Positions 16,592 to 28,421 of a DNA stretch of 64,000 nucleotides are shown piece after piece. The first letter of the stretch is position 1. The number at the start of each line of letters is the position of its first letter. The translations under genes were made by a program, and so were the position numbers. Source of the DNA: Bacteroidota bacterium. Its GTDB lineage: Bacteria; Bacteroidota; Bacteroidia; Bacteroidales; JAGONC01. The stretch is from positions 1 through 64,000 of the forward strand of contig JAKLFC010000018.1 in the NCBI GenBank assembly GCA_022711405.1. Direction: 5' to 3'. Under the pieces are notes generated by a model that worked only from the letters and a program-made list of their open reading frames with translations, was not told the origin of the DNA and searched no databases.

Positions 16592-19500
16592 GATGTTTTT
16601 GCTGATGATCCTGGTTCCCGGGGTGCTCTGGGGCCAGTCCATGTACGGGGACCGCATCTATGTGGATTCACTTTCATCCAGGATCCCGCAAGGGGTGGAT
16701 ACCCTAAAATTCATTTCCAATGCAGATTTTCTCAAAACCTCACGGTTTGAATCCTTTGTCATGCTGGATACGGCAAAGGCAAACAAAGGTAATCATATCG
16801 TACTGCTGGATACCCTGATCATCAAATCAGGTGACAGCTTGTATCTGCTCAGGTTTGATGATGACACACTGTTCTTAAACAATGACACGGTCTGCCTGGA
16901 TCAGAATGATACGATATGGCTCCACGATATAATGGACTGGCTGGATACTTCCGCCGTCATTCAGCACCTGAGTGATACCACCTGGGATGCAACCCAGTGG
17001 TGGGTTACCCAGCAATCCTATCTGACGCAGGAACAGGATCCGCTCTGGGTGAATGATTCCACCCATTATCTGCATCACTTGGATACAACCACCAGGGTTG
17101 CATCCCGGTTCTGGGTGCTGCAGCTTGGATATTTAACTGAAGAATCAGATCCAGTATGGCTGTCGGATTCCTCTGATTATTTGCATCACTCGGACAGCCT
17201 TACCAAAATAGCATCCCGATACTGGGTGTTGAGGCAAATACATGACAGCATTGCAGACATAAATGTGGAAAGCTACTGGAGCTGGGTGGACTCAGCTACA
17301 GATACTCTTTATAACAATAAAACAGGCCTTTTGTATCTGGCCACGGATGTCCTGACGGATAATATCCTGCGGACAGAAGGCAATACGGTGCTTGGCCGGA
17401 ATGCCGGTGGTTCATTCACCCACTCATCAGGATTACAAGGTTGGTATAATACGTTGCTGGGTAACAATGCAGGAAGCATCATCAGCAGCGGCTATGAAAA
17501 TACGGCCATCGGATACAATGCCCTGGATGCCGCCACGACAGGTTACCAGAACGTAGCCATTGGCAACAACGTAATGACTGCCGGAAGCGGCGTGTACAGA
17601 AATGTCGGAATTGGATACAACGCCCTTTCCGGATCCTCTTATTCCAGCAATAACAATGTAGCCATCGGTTATGCGGCTATGGATGCCGCCACAACCGCTG
17701 ATAATTCAGTTGCCATTGGCTCGAATGCCCTGGGAGCAAACCAGTCGGCAGACTATTGCATTGCCATTGGATCCAATGCCTTGTCCTATTTAACATCATC
17801 GGCCAATGACAATTATAATATTGCCATTGGCTATAATGCCGGCGCCAGCCTGGATTATCAGAATAATATCCTTATCGGGCATGAAGCCGGCCGGTACCTG
17901 GGACAATGCCAGGAAAACGTTGCACTGGGCAAGAATGCATTGTTTGGAAATACATCAGGTGTCTATAATTCCTCCATGAATGTCGCCATCGGGAATAACA
18001 CAGGGTACTCCATATCAGGAGGTGCGATGGGCAATACGATCATCGGAACGGCTGCTGGAGCTTACCTGACCACCGGAGATTATAATGTGGTCATAGGCAA
18101 CTATACCGGATCCGTCATGGGCTCCTCAGGGCTGACCACGCAAAACAGCCAGCTATGGATTGACGCTTCTGCGACTTCCAGTCCGCTGATCAAAGGTGAT
18201 TTCAACATGGATTCCTTAAGAATCAATGGTGCACTGAGTATCCGCGATGTCTCATCGAGCGTTGAAAAATACTTTCTTGTGCTGGATTCCGCTACAAACC
18301 GCATCTGTAAAATGGATACCGCCGGATGGGGCGGTGGCGGTGGTGGTGTGGGAGTGGAATCAGATCCGGTATGGACAAGCGAAAAAAACAGCTACCAGGC
18401 AAAAGCCGATACCAATGTCTTTGATGCTTCAAAATCCTGGGTGCGAGGTCAGATCCATGACAGCATTGCAGGATTGGATCACTCCATCAATAATGAAGGA
18501 GTGCTGGATGTAAAGACCGGGGGAGCCAATTCCTCGGTCATTGCAAGCAACACTTCTGGCAGTCCGGATCTCTATATCAAGGGCGGTGCAAACATTGCGA
18601 TCACCGAATCCGGTGATACCATATTTATTGCTGGCAGTGGTGGCGCCTCAGGCGATAACCTGGGTAATCATAATGCCACGGAAAATTTAATGCTCAATGG
18701 CTTTGACATCAAAGAAGTGGATTCCCTCTGCGCTTCAAACATTTATTCGGTAAGTGGGGAATCTGAATCCGCCTTAGAAGCGCTCTCCAGTTCATCCAGA
18801 CCCACAGCCATTCTTAAAAAGACCACGGCATATGCCTATGGCGTGCAAAATCCTCTGCAGCTCCAATCATATGGCACATCATCCACCAGTGATGGAATAG
18901 GTGCCAGCATTGAATTCTTAGGAAAAGATGATGCCCAGAATTATGTCCTGATGGGCAATTATCAGGTTGTAATGCCTGAAAACGGAAACGGGAACGAAAC
19001 ATCCAAAATGGTCTGGCAAACCATAAAACAAGGGGGATCCCTCACAGATGAGATGATCCTGACCAGCGATAGCCTGACAGTAAATGGCGGTGTAAGAGTG
19101 ACAGGCTCCACGCTGAGATTTACCGGAGTTCCCAATGCAGAATATTCTACTGTTTTGATGTACAATCCCGTTACAAAGCTCATAAGCTATTACGATACCA
19201 CCGGACTGGGTGGCAGTGGTGCTGGCGGGGATATGTTCAAATCCACCTACGATACAGATAACGATAATACCGTTGATAATTCGGAGAAAGTCAACAGTGC
19301 TCTGACCAATGGATATGGCGTTATGTCGTTTTCCTTTGATGGTTCATCCCCTAAGTCAATCGTGATCGATACGGCAACCTTGAAAACTGTCTTTGACGGT
19401 GGGGGTGGTGGCGGAGATATGTATAAATTGACATACGATATGGATAATGACGGTATCGTTGATAATTCGGAGAAAGTAAACAATGCCCTGACCAATGGAT

Positions 19501-21992
19501 ATGGCGTGATGATCCTTTCCTATGACGGATCCACCGCCAAATCCATTGTGATCGATACTTCAGCTCTTAAAAATGTGTTTGGCGGAACCGGTGGCGGAGA
19601 TGTTTACAAGGTGAGCACACCCCTGAATAACCAGGTGGGAGTCTGGACAGGTGATGGAACCATTGAGGGGGATGGTGATCTGACATTTGACGGATCAAAG
19701 CTCATCACCAGTAAACTGAATATATCCTCTCCGGCCGTAGGTTCATCGGATTATGACAGATTTTTGGTACTGGATGTATCTGCCAGCGAAGTGAAAACCC
19801 GCACAGGTTCCCAGGTGCTATCGGATATCGGTGCAGAAGCGGCCCAGACAAAAGGTAACCTGACAGAAAATGTCGCTGGCTTGCAGTTTGACAATACACG
19901 ACAGGTGATCGGAGGGCCTTCCACCTTGAGCCTGACCTCCGGCTATGTCATACCTACCACCTCACAGGAAGCAAACTGGAATGCAGCCTATGGATGGGGC
20001 AATCATGCGCTGGCCGGATACTTGACCGCGGAAACAGATCCGCAGGTAGGGGTCATCAGTACAAACTATCTGGCAAAATGGGATGGCTCCACTCTGAGTA
20101 CCAGCAATATCCTGGATCATCCCAATTATGTCAAAATCGAGGATTCCCTCAAAGTCACAAAACTCAGGGCCAATGAGACATCCAGGCTGGTCATGTGGAA
20201 CATGACCACAGGGGAATTCAGCTATGTGGATACGGCCGCGTACCGCGATGGCGGTGGCGGAGTGATCCAGGAAATTGATCCTGTATGGATCAGTGATTCC
20301 ATTGATTACCTGCACCACTCGGATACAACCACAAAAGTTGCTTCCCGCTGGTGGGTGCTGGATCAGGGATACATCACCGAAATCCAGGCTGAAACCGATC
20401 CTGTCTGGATCAGTGATTCCACAGATTACCTGCATCACTCGGATACAACGACCAAAGTAGCATCCCGCAAGTGGGTGCTGGATCAGGGATATATTACCGA
20501 AACTGGAGCTGAAACGGATCCTGTATGGATTAGTGATTCCGCAGATTACCTTCACCACTCGGATACCACCACCAGGGTTGCTTCCCGAAAGTGGGTGCTG
20601 AATCAGGGATATATTACCGAAGTTGGAGCTGAAACCGATCCTGTCTGGATCAGTGATTCGACAGAGTACCTACATCATTCGGACACAACCACCAGGGTTG
20701 CATCCCGAAAATGGGTGCTGGATCAGGGATATATCACTGAAACTGGAGCTGAAACTGATCCAGTCTGGATCAGCGATTCGGCAGATTACCTTCACCACTC
20801 AGATACAACCACCAGGGTTGCTTCCCGAAAGTGGGTGCTGGATCAGGGCTTTTTATTGGAAATCCCTGAAGAGAAAGACCCGGTATGGGTCAATGACTCT
20901 GCAACGTATCTGCATCATACAGATACCCTGACAAAGGTGGCATCCAGAAAATGGGTGAGGGACCAGGCATATATCGATAAGGAAGAAGATCCCCAGGTGG
21001 GAGCATCCAATGCCACGAACTATCTTTCCAAATGGGATGGGCAGGCACTGAATGCCAGCCAGGTGTACAACGATGGTACCTATGTGCGAATACCGAATTC
21101 CCTGAAAATAGGTTCTGGCGCTCCGAGCGTAAGCCTGGATGTGGATGGCAGTGCACTAATTGATGGGACTTTATCTGTCGGTAATGTTAAACTAACCAAT
21201 GCCAGTGCCGGTTCATCATTGGTTGCCCTTGTCCTGGATGGAGGACAAAATGTAGACTTAAATACATTGTCTGATGATTTTGCAGCACTGGAAGATTCTT
21301 CCAAATGGAGTAAAAGTGGTAGCTATGTATTTCAGAAAACCCTTACGGATTATGTTGGAATAGGCACCAATACCCCATCCGGCCTGTTTCATGTTTTCGG
21401 CAACATGTATATTGGCAAGACGGCCAGTAATCCCATTAAACCTAGAATCATCAACAACGAGGTTCCTTCAACATGGATCGAATTTGATCCAGGTATCATC
21501 GTCATCAATCCAGCCTGCCACATTCAGGGTGATCTGCTGGTTACAAACAATTTTTATACAGATGAAATTAATACAGATGTCATTGTGGAGAATACTTCCG
21601 GTGATGGTGTTATTGTGAAGGATTGGGGAGGTGGTTCAATCGCAACTTTTACCTCAATGGGTACTGTGTTTAACAGGCCTGCACGTGTCCCAATTGAAGT
21701 GCTTTCAAATCAAACGTCATTGGTTTCACCTGATTGGGATGTTTCCGTTTATGTGATCGATGCAGATGCAAATATTGATGTATGGTGTAATAATGCCATC
21801 ATTGGAGCCGGTCAGCTGTTTACCGTAATCAGTGACAACGCGGATGACCAGTCTTATACGATCACCCTGAAAGATTATGGTGCAGGCTCGGTGATAACCA
21901 CCATCACGATTGATCCATCCTTTGATACAAAAGCCGTGACCCTTTTGTATACAGGATCAAAATGGGTTGTTTATTCCACGGGAAATGATTAA
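16572..21992 (+). CDS. Giant repeat-rich tail-fibre-like protein with signal peptide
   Basis: From the ATG at 16572 this encodes 1806 aa. It opens with what looks like a Sec signal peptide (MWHFLSKMFLLMILVPGVLW, then GQS), unusual for a tail fibre. Two diverged DPxW-YLHH units come next (17031-17250). At about residues 270-520 there are many short repeats of the NVAIGxNA type, like the YadA/Hia head of trimeric adhesins. Gly-rich hinges (GGGGG) and two near-identical DMxKxTYDxDNDxxVDNSEKV blocks follow, then six 40-aa units (20271-20990). The C-terminus is a beta-rich knob (DDQSYTITLKDYGAG). It is probably a homotrimeric receptor-binding fibre or adhesin. The start could be 16515 instead, which would hide the signal peptide. 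Confidence 0.75.
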   Translation: MWHFLSKMFLLMILVPGVLWGQSMYGDRIYVDSLSSRIPQGVDTLKFISNADFLKTSRFESFVMLDTAKANKGNHIVLLDTLIIKSGDSLYLLRFDDDTLFLNNDTVCLDQNDTIWLHDIMDWLDTSAVIQHLSDTTWDATQWWVTQQSYLTQEQDPLWVNDSTHYLHHLDTTTRVASRFWVLQLGYLTEESDPVWLSDSSDYLHHSDSLTKIASRYWVLRQIHDSIADINVESYWSWVDSATDTLYNNKTGLLYLATDVLTDNILRTEGNTVLGRNAGGSFTHSSGLQGWYNTLLGNNAGSIISSGYENTAIGYNALDAATTGYQNVAIGNNVMTAGSGVYRNVGIGYNALSGSSYSSNNNVAIGYAAMDAATTADNSVAIGSNALGANQSADYCIAIGSNALSYLTSSANDNYNIAIGYNAGASLDYQNNILIGHEAGRYLGQCQENVALGKNALFGNTSGVYNSSMNVAIGNNTGYSISGGAMGNTIIGTAAGAYLTTGDYNVVIGNYTGSVMGSSGLTTQNSQLWIDASATSSPLIKGDFNMDSLRINGALSIRDVSSSVEKYFLVLDSATNRICKMDTAGWGGGGGGVGVESDPVWTSEKNSYQAKADTNVFDASKSWVRGQIHDSIAGLDHSINNEGVLDVKTGGANSSVIASNTSGSPDLYIKGGANIAITESGDTIFIAGSGGASGDNLGNHNATENLMLNGFDIKEVDSLCASNIYSVSGESESALEALSSSSRPTAILKKTTAYAYGVQNPLQLQSYGTSSTSDGIGASIEFLGKDDAQNYVLMGNYQVVMPENGNGNETSKMVWQTIKQGGSLTDEMILTSDSLTVNGGVRVTGSTLRFTGVPNAEYSTVLMYNPVTKLISYYDTTGLGGSGAGGDMFKSTYDTDNDNTVDNSEKVNSALTNGYGVMSFSFDGSSPKSIVIDTATLKTVFDGGGGGGDMYKLTYDMDNDGIVDNSEKVNNALTNGYGVMILSYDGSTAKSIVIDTSALKNVFGGTGGGDVYKVSTPLNNQVGVWTGDGTIEGDGDLTFDGSKLITSKLNISSPAVGSSDYDRFLVLDVSASEVKTRTGSQVLSDIGAEAAQTKGNLTENVAGLQFDNTRQVIGGPSTLSLTSGYVIPTTSQEANWNAAYGWGNHALAGYLTAETDPQVGVISTNYLAKWDGSTLSTSNILDHPNYVKIEDSLKVTKLRANETSRLVMWNMTTGEFSYVDTAAYRDGGGGVIQEIDPVWISDSIDYLHHSDTTTKVASRWWVLDQGYITEIQAETDPVWISDSTDYLHHSDTTTKVASRKWVLDQGYITETGAETDPVWISDSADYLHHSDTTTRVASRKWVLNQGYITEVGAETDPVWISDSTEYLHHSDTTTRVASRKWVLDQGYITETGAETDPVWISDSADYLHHSDTTTRVASRKWVLDQGFLLEIPEEKDPVWVNDSATYLHHTDTLTKVASRKWVRDQAYIDKEEDPQVGASNATNYLSKWDGQALNASQVYNDGTYVRIPNSLKIGSGAPSVSLDVDGSALIDGTLSVGNVKLTNASAGSSLVALVLDGGQNVDLNTLSDDFAALEDSSKWSKSGSYVFQKTLTDYVGIGTNTPSGLFHVFGNMYIGKTASNPIKPRIINNEVPSTWIEFDPGIIVINPACHIQGDLLVTNNFYTDEINTDVIVENTSGDGVIVKDWGGGSIATFTSMGTVFNRPARVPIEVLSNQTSLVSPDWDVSVYVIDADANIDVWCNNAIIGAGQLFTVISDNADDQSYTITLKDYGAGSVITTITIDPSFDTKAVTLLYTGSKWVVYSTGND
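17380..18140 (+). repeat. YadA-like head repeats within fibre gene
   Basis: The translated region repeats the pattern [NY]-x-[AV]-[IL]-G-x-[NY]-A (for example NVAIGNNVMTAG, NVGIGYNALSG, NSVAIGSNALG) about a dozen times. In trimeric adhesins such repeats form a left-handed beta-roll. The DNA copies are well diverged. Confidence 0.65.
20271..20990 (+). repeat. Six 120-bp tandem repeats in fibre gene
   Basis: Units begin at 20271, 20391, 20511, 20631, 20751 and 20871 with an exact 120-bp period. Each encodes a 40-aa block of the form DPVWISDS-x-DYLHHSDTTT-x-VASR-x-WVLDQGY. The first five are very similar in DNA and the sixth is diverged. Two diverged relatives lie at 17031-17250. The array could change copy number by slippage or recombination. 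Confidence 0.85.
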
Positions 21993-22022
21993 GAAAACGG
22001 CTGAAATATAAATTAACCGACA

Positions 22023-23715
22023 ATGTTCTCTCTTTGGGTCAATGGCCAGTTTGTGCAACTGAAAAAGCAGTCCCTGTCGGTTATGCTGTCCTCGCCCTTG
22101 TTCCGGGGGCAGGAAACCATGAATTTCAGCCTGCCCTTTGAGGTTCCCAATACACCCTTAAATCAAAAGATACTGGGTCATCCCGGTGCTTATTTTTATT
22201 ATAAGCTTCCCGAGGATGACCACTTTGATTTCCGGTTGTATTACGGCGGCGCATTGCTGTTTTCAGGGATCCTGAAAATAGTCAATGCAACACGAGAATC
22301 CCTGGAGCTGCTGTTGATCGTTGCCAATGCCAGTCTGCTTAACCAGGTCAGGGAACAATACCTGACCTGGTTGATCTGGGAGGGGATCGGGATATTGATC
22401 CCTATTATGTCACCTTTGAGACCCTTAAGGAAAAAGGCTTTCCCCAGGTGGATTACAATGTTTTTCCCGTGGAAGATACCAAATTCTTTGACGGAACCCC
22501 GTTTGAAGCGTACTATAAAGAGCATTTCAATTCGGTCAATTTCTACCTGCAGGCCTATGGATTCTATTTTATCAATGCGCCCATTGTCCCGTTTCCTTAC
22601 CTGGGGTATGTGTTTTCACAGATATTCAAAACCACCGGTTTTGAACTGGTGGACAATGTGTTTAAAAAGGATTCCGACCTGGCCCGCTTGGTCATCTTTA
22701 ATACGTTTTGCTCCAGCACTTTTGAAGAAGATAGTGTGTATCTATTGGATCCGCCCCGGATGATAAATCTGCAAAACCATGTACCTTTTATCAAGGTGGC
22801 TGATTTCCTTGCAGAAATGGCAAACCTTGGCATTTTGATTTTTGTCAGCCCGCAGAATTCAAGGGTGATCACCCGAACCATCAGCCAGCTTTACAATGAT
22901 CCTACCTACCTGGATTTCAAACTGATGGTGGATGCCAGTTCCATCCAAATGGAATTTGAACCGGCCCGTGGATTTGCGTTATCCTTTGCCGGGGATTCCT
23001 CGGATGAATATTTGAAATCTAAGATCTTCGATACATCCTCCCTTCATTATAGGGGTGAGGTTCAGACGATCGAAGATTTGCCCGCAGATGACAATCAGGT
23101 GAATGATTACATGCTAGTTCACAGTGAGCATTCGTTCTATGTCTGGAGCTGGGAGGCGTATGATAGTACCTACCGCTGGATGCGTTCCTCGGATCAATTG
23201 AATCCGCTGTACCAGGGTGACCGTGAATTTTCAATCGATGCTGCCTGCGGATCCCTTGTGCCGGATCGGGGCACTTCGGTTTATGGACAGCATACATGGA
23301 TTGTCCCCAAAACGGAACAGGTTGGAAATTGCAAGGGATTTCCCAACTTTCAGTCTAATGCATTTTCCTTTAGGCTTCTGCTGTATCATGGAATGAAACA
23401 GAACGGCGGGTACGAGGACTATCCGTTTGGATCCTCGCATAACTTCGATTATTTCAATAATAAATGCGGGGACCTTGCCGTGACATGGCACGGTCAGTAC
23501 GGCTTTTATCAGAAATACTGGAAGTCATTCCTGGATTGGTACCTGGGGGGAGTGAAAATCCTCAAATTCAAAGCCTATGGCCACATAGGGGATATAAAGT
23601 CCATTGATCTTTCCCGAAAATACAGGTTCAATAACCTGCTTTTCTTTATTAAATCCGTGAAGATCAATTTTGATGAATCCGGCCAGGTGTCGTTTGAATT
23701 TGAAACGGTGCTGCT

Positions 23716-23719
<4 letters not shown>
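22023..23719 (+). pseudogene. Tail protein gene split by a frameshift
   Basis: Reading from ATG 22023 gives a plausible tail protein up to NQVREQYL (~22360). The sensible continuation (DLVDLGGDRDIDPYYVTFET, then KGFPQVDYNVFPVED) is in another frame and runs to the stop at 23719. The net shift is -1 (or +2) around 22350-22380. Joined, the product would be about 565 aa and resemble a distal tail or baseplate protein by position. I see no slippery heptamer, so a sequencing or assembly error or a real mutation is likelier than programmed shifting. Its stop overlaps the stop of the convergent integrase. Confidence 0.65.
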
Positions 23720-25043
<1,324 letters not shown>

Positions 25044-25275
25044 GTTTGTCAAACTACCCCGTTTTCCATCAGAGGTGCAAAAATAGCAATTTTTGCTCAA
25101 TAAGCTAAACAGAGGGAAAATTAATTAGGTCGCAAGTTTCAAGTTACAAGTTACAGGTTGCAGGTTTATTGAATTTATGACCATACCAAAGATTTCAATA
25201 AATTTGCTGCAAAATCCAAAAATTTAAAGCTTGCAGCCAATAATCAACGACCATACCTAACCAAATCAGAATCCA
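25044..25275. other. Intergenic region with direct-repeat tract
   Basis: No gene is visible. At about 25131-25166 there is a run of short degenerate repeats (CAAGTTTCAAGTTACAAG, then TTACAGGTTGCAGG). A related tract, GCAAGCTGCAAGCTACATCC, lies after the metallophosphoesterase near 28426. Confidence 0.5.
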
Positions 25276-27051
25276 ATGGGACGCACATTTGCAGAAAAGA
25301 TCTTCAACGCCAACGCAGGAGCAATCGTGTTCAAAAAACCCGATATCGTCATGTCGCACGACAACACCGCCAGCATTGAAAAAACATTTCAGAAAATGGG
25401 AGGGACCAAAGTGGCCAACCCCGGCCAGCTCTTCTTCGTACTTGATCACAATGCCCCACCCACCAGCTCAAAACTGGCCAACGACTATCAGCGCATCCGG
25501 GAGATCGCTGCAGAACAGGGTGTGAAGAAGTTTCACGACGTGGGAGATGGGATATGCCACCAGCTGATGTCACTGTACGCCCGTCCGGGTATGGTCATCG
25601 TGGGCAGCGACAGCCACACGTGTACCGCCGGTGCCTTCAATGCGTTCGCAGCCGGCATCGACCGCACCGAGACCGCCGGCCTCTGGAAGCAGGGCGAAAC
25701 CTGGTTCCTGGTGCCGGATAGCATTAAAGTGACGCTTAAAGGAAAGTTTCAGAAGGGAGTCTATGCCAAAGACTTATCCCTGTGGATCATAGGCATGATC
25801 GGTTCCAGCGGAGCCGACTACCGCTCTATCGAGTTTCACGGGGAAGGGGTGATGAACCTGACGATCTCCGACCGGATGACCCTGACCAACCTGGCTTCGG
25901 AAATGGGCGCCAAGAATGCGGTCTTCCCGGCGGATGAAGTGCTCGAAGCCTGGCTGGGAGAGCCTGTAAAGGGCGTGTGGGCTGATCCGGATGCCAAGTA
26001 CAGTCAGGAAATTGACATCGATCTCGGGGAGATCTTTCCGGTAGTGGCCGCGCCACACCATGTCGACAATGTGAAAGCCCTGTCCGAAGTGCAGGGGACA
26101 AAACTCCAGGAAGCACTGGTTGGAACCTGTACCAACGGCCGGCTGGAGGACCTCAGGGAAGCTGCTGCAGTACTGAAGGGTAAAAAGATCCCGGCAGGAT
26201 TCCAGTTCCTGGTCATTCCGGCTTCAAGGGAGATCTATCTGCAGGCGATGGAAGAAGGACTGGTACGTACTTTTATCGGGGCCGGAGCCAATGTTCTTTC
26301 TGCGTCCTGCGGGCCCTGCCTGGGTACCGGACAAGGGATACCGGCCGATGGTTATACCGTAATATCAACAGCCAACCGGAATTTCAAAGGAAGAATGGGC
26401 AACAAGGAGTCGTCCATTTATCTGGCCTCTCCTGCCACTGTGGCCGTCTCGGCCCTGCACGGGGAGATCACAGATCCCAGAGGGATTAAAGCCAACGATA
26501 AATTTCCTTATTCCAGGCCGCAGTCGTCCACCGTTATGATCGCTGAAGGGGAAGACCGGTATTCGGAAGGTACCTGGAATTACTCGGATGTGGATAACCT
26601 GAATACGGACCAGATGTTCGCAGGTAACCTTACATACAATGTGTTGAGCTCGGAACCGGATAAAATCTTACCGCATCTCTTCAAAGGCTTTGATGACAAT
26701 TTTGCTGAAAAGGTAAAAGAAGGAGATCTCATCATTGCGGGTGCTAATTTCGGCTGCGGAAGCTCCCGTGAACACCCATCTGTGGGACTTGCATTCGCCG
26801 GCGTGAAAGCGGTTATCTGCAAATCTGTTAACCGTATCTTCTACCGCTCTTCAGTTAACCAGGGCCTACCGATCATCATCCTGCCGGAGGCGGTGGATGA
26901 GTACAAGGCAACCCGCAGGAAGGTGGACATTGAGTTTGAATCGGGCATGGTGAAGATTGGGGAGAAGACATTTCATTTTGAGCCCCTGCCAGATAAACTG
27001 ATGGCGATCTTCAATGCCAGGGGACTTGTCAATTACATCAAAAACGCATAG
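25276..27051 (+). CDS. Aconitase-family hydratase, LeuC-LeuD-type fusion
   Basis: This 591-aa protein joins both parts of an isopropylmalate/homoaconitate-type dehydratase in one chain. The large-subunit part has the [4Fe-4S] ligands in VGTCTNGR and SCGPCLG and the DSHTCTAGAF motif. The C-terminal swivel part has GANFGCGSSREH and SVNRIFYRSS. Such enzymes isomerise a hydroxy-di/tricarboxylate by dehydration and rehydration in the cytoplasm. At about 590 aa it is shorter than AcnA (~900) or mitochondrial-type aconitase (~750). No leu genes lie nearby, so the substrate (isopropylmalate, homocitrate, citrate or other) cannot be fixed from the sequence. Confidence 0.85.
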   Translation: MGRTFAEKIFNANAGAIVFKKPDIVMSHDNTASIEKTFQKMGGTKVANPGQLFFVLDHNAPPTSSKLANDYQRIREIAAEQGVKKFHDVGDGICHQLMSLYARPGMVIVGSDSHTCTAGAFNAFAAGIDRTETAGLWKQGETWFLVPDSIKVTLKGKFQKGVYAKDLSLWIIGMIGSSGADYRSIEFHGEGVMNLTISDRMTLTNLASEMGAKNAVFPADEVLEAWLGEPVKGVWADPDAKYSQEIDIDLGEIFPVVAAPHHVDNVKALSEVQGTKLQEALVGTCTNGRLEDLREAAAVLKGKKIPAGFQFLVIPASREIYLQAMEEGLVRTFIGAGANVLSASCGPCLGTGQGIPADGYTVISTANRNFKGRMGNKESSIYLASPATVAVSALHGEITDPRGIKANDKFPYSRPQSSTVMIAEGEDRYSEGTWNYSDVDNLNTDQMFAGNLTYNVLSSEPDKILPHLFKGFDDNFAEKVKEGDLIIAGANFGCGSSREHPSVGLAFAGVKAVICKSVNRIFYRSSVNQGLPIIILPEAVDEYKATRRKVDIEFESGMVKIGEKTFHFEPLPDKLMAIFNARGLVNYIKNA

Positions 27052-27083
27052 GATAGCGGAGATAGAACACGGGTGTGCCGGAT

Positions 27084-28421
27084 ATGAATAGAAGGACGAA
27101 ATTTTTTTTATCAGTATCTATTGTCATCCTCCTGGCAGGAAGCTATTTTCTCATCCATAAAACAGCACCCAAAAACACCAGTTATTTTCCCATCCTGCTG
27201 CTTCTGGCAGGCCTGGACATTGCCCTCTGGAAATCGTTTCGCACCCTGTTAAAAAGATCGGCTAAAGCGTTTCGAATCCCTTTCTCCATCCTCTGGTGGT
27301 CGCCTGCAGTAATTCTCGTGCTGAGCCTGCTGGTCTCCTCGTTCCTTCAAGGGTACAATCCATCCTCACCTGTTGTCATCTACCTGATGGGATTCGTGTT
27401 CATCATGTACGCGTCCAGGCTGGTGCCTGGATTGCTGGTACTTCTGACAAGCGTGACAGGTATGCTGATTCGGCTGACGCAACGAATGATCGGTCGGAAA
27501 GAAACAGGTCATGCATTGACTTTCAAAAGCCTCCGGATCGTCAAATACGCGGGTTACGGAACAGGTGCGGTCATCCTGGTTCTGCTGACTCTGGGAATGG
27601 TCCGCTGGGGTTATGATTTCCGGATCGTTGAACACCACCTTACCATGGAGGATCTGCCAGAAGCTTTCAGGGGAATCAGGATCGTACAGATTTCAGACAT
27701 CCATCTGGGGAGCTGGCCTTCCGACGCTAAACTCGAAACGGTAGTATCCCTTGTCAATGGTCTGGCTCCGGATCTGGTTCTGTTTACGGGCGACCTGGTC
27801 AACGCCCGGACCGGAGAAGCTGATCCGCATAAATCTGTCCTTAAAAAGATCAAAGCAAAGCTCGGTATTTATACCATACTCGGTAATCACGATTATGGCG
27901 ACTACGCCTCATGGGAATCACCGGAAGCCAGGGAAAAGAATATGAAGGAACTTTTTTCCTTATATGATGTACTGGGATGGAAATTACTGCGTAACAGCCA
28001 TGATATCATTCATCTGGGGGGAGATAGCCTGGTTGTTGCTGGGGCTGAGAACTGGAGTATATATAACCGGTTCGAACGCAGGGGAGATCTCGATAAAACG
28101 ATGGAGGGAGCCTCCAACTCGGCGATGGTCATCCTTATGACCCACGATCCGTCGCACTGGGAAGAGGAAGTTGTTTCAAAATATCCTGGCATTGACCTGA
28201 CATTGACCGGTCATACACATGGCTTCCAGTTTGGTATCGAAACCCGTTATCTGAAATGGAGCCCCGTTCAATGGCTCTACGAAGAATGGGCAGGTATGTA
28301 CGAACACCATCAGAAAGGCGGAAACACGCAGTTCATGTATGTCAACCGCGGGCTGGGAGCCATCGGATACCCGGGGCGCGTAGGTATTAGGCCGGAGATA
28401 ACGTTATTTGTCTTGAATTAG
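27084..28421 (+). CDS. Membrane-anchored metallophosphoesterase
   Basis: This protein of about 445 aa has four N-terminal hydrophobic helices (residues ~10-190), then a calcineurin-like phosphoesterase domain with the full metal-binding set: QISDIHLGSW, FTGDLVN, LGNHDYGD, THDPSHW and LTGHTHGFQFG. The layout matches the YaeI/YkuE type, which acts on lipid-linked or other phosphoesters at the membrane. The substrate is unknown. ATG 27084 is preferred over the GTG at 27075. It follows the hydratase by about 30 bases and may be co-transcribed with it. Confidence 0.88.
   Translation: MNRRTKFFLSVSIVILLAGSYFLIHKTAPKNTSYFPILLLLAGLDIALWKSFRTLLKRSAKAFRIPFSILWWSPAVILVLSLLVSSFLQGYNPSSPVVIYLMGFVFIMYASRLVPGLLVLLTSVTGMLIRLTQRMIGRKETGHALTFKSLRIVKYAGYGTGAVILVLLTLGMVRWGYDFRIVEHHLTMEDLPEAFRGIRIVQISDIHLGSWPSDAKLETVVSLVNGLAPDLVLFTGDLVNARTGEADPHKSVLKKIKAKLGIYTILGNHDYGDYASWESPEAREKNMKELFSLYDVLGWKLLRNSHDIIHLGGDSLVVAGAENWSIYNRFERRGDLDKTMEGASNSAMVILMTHDPSHWEEEVVSKYPGIDLTLTGHTHGFQFGIETRYLKWSPVQWLYEEWAGMYEHHQKGGNTQFMYVNRGLGAIGYPGRVGIRPEITLFVLN

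Noticed and set aside
20271..20990. CRISPR-like array
   Set aside because: The 120-bp units have no unique spacers, are in frame within a coding gene and no cas gene is near.
22340..22390. Programmed -1 ribosomal frameshift in the tail gene
   Set aside because: No X-XXY-YYZ slippery sequence or strong downstream structure is visible near the frame change.
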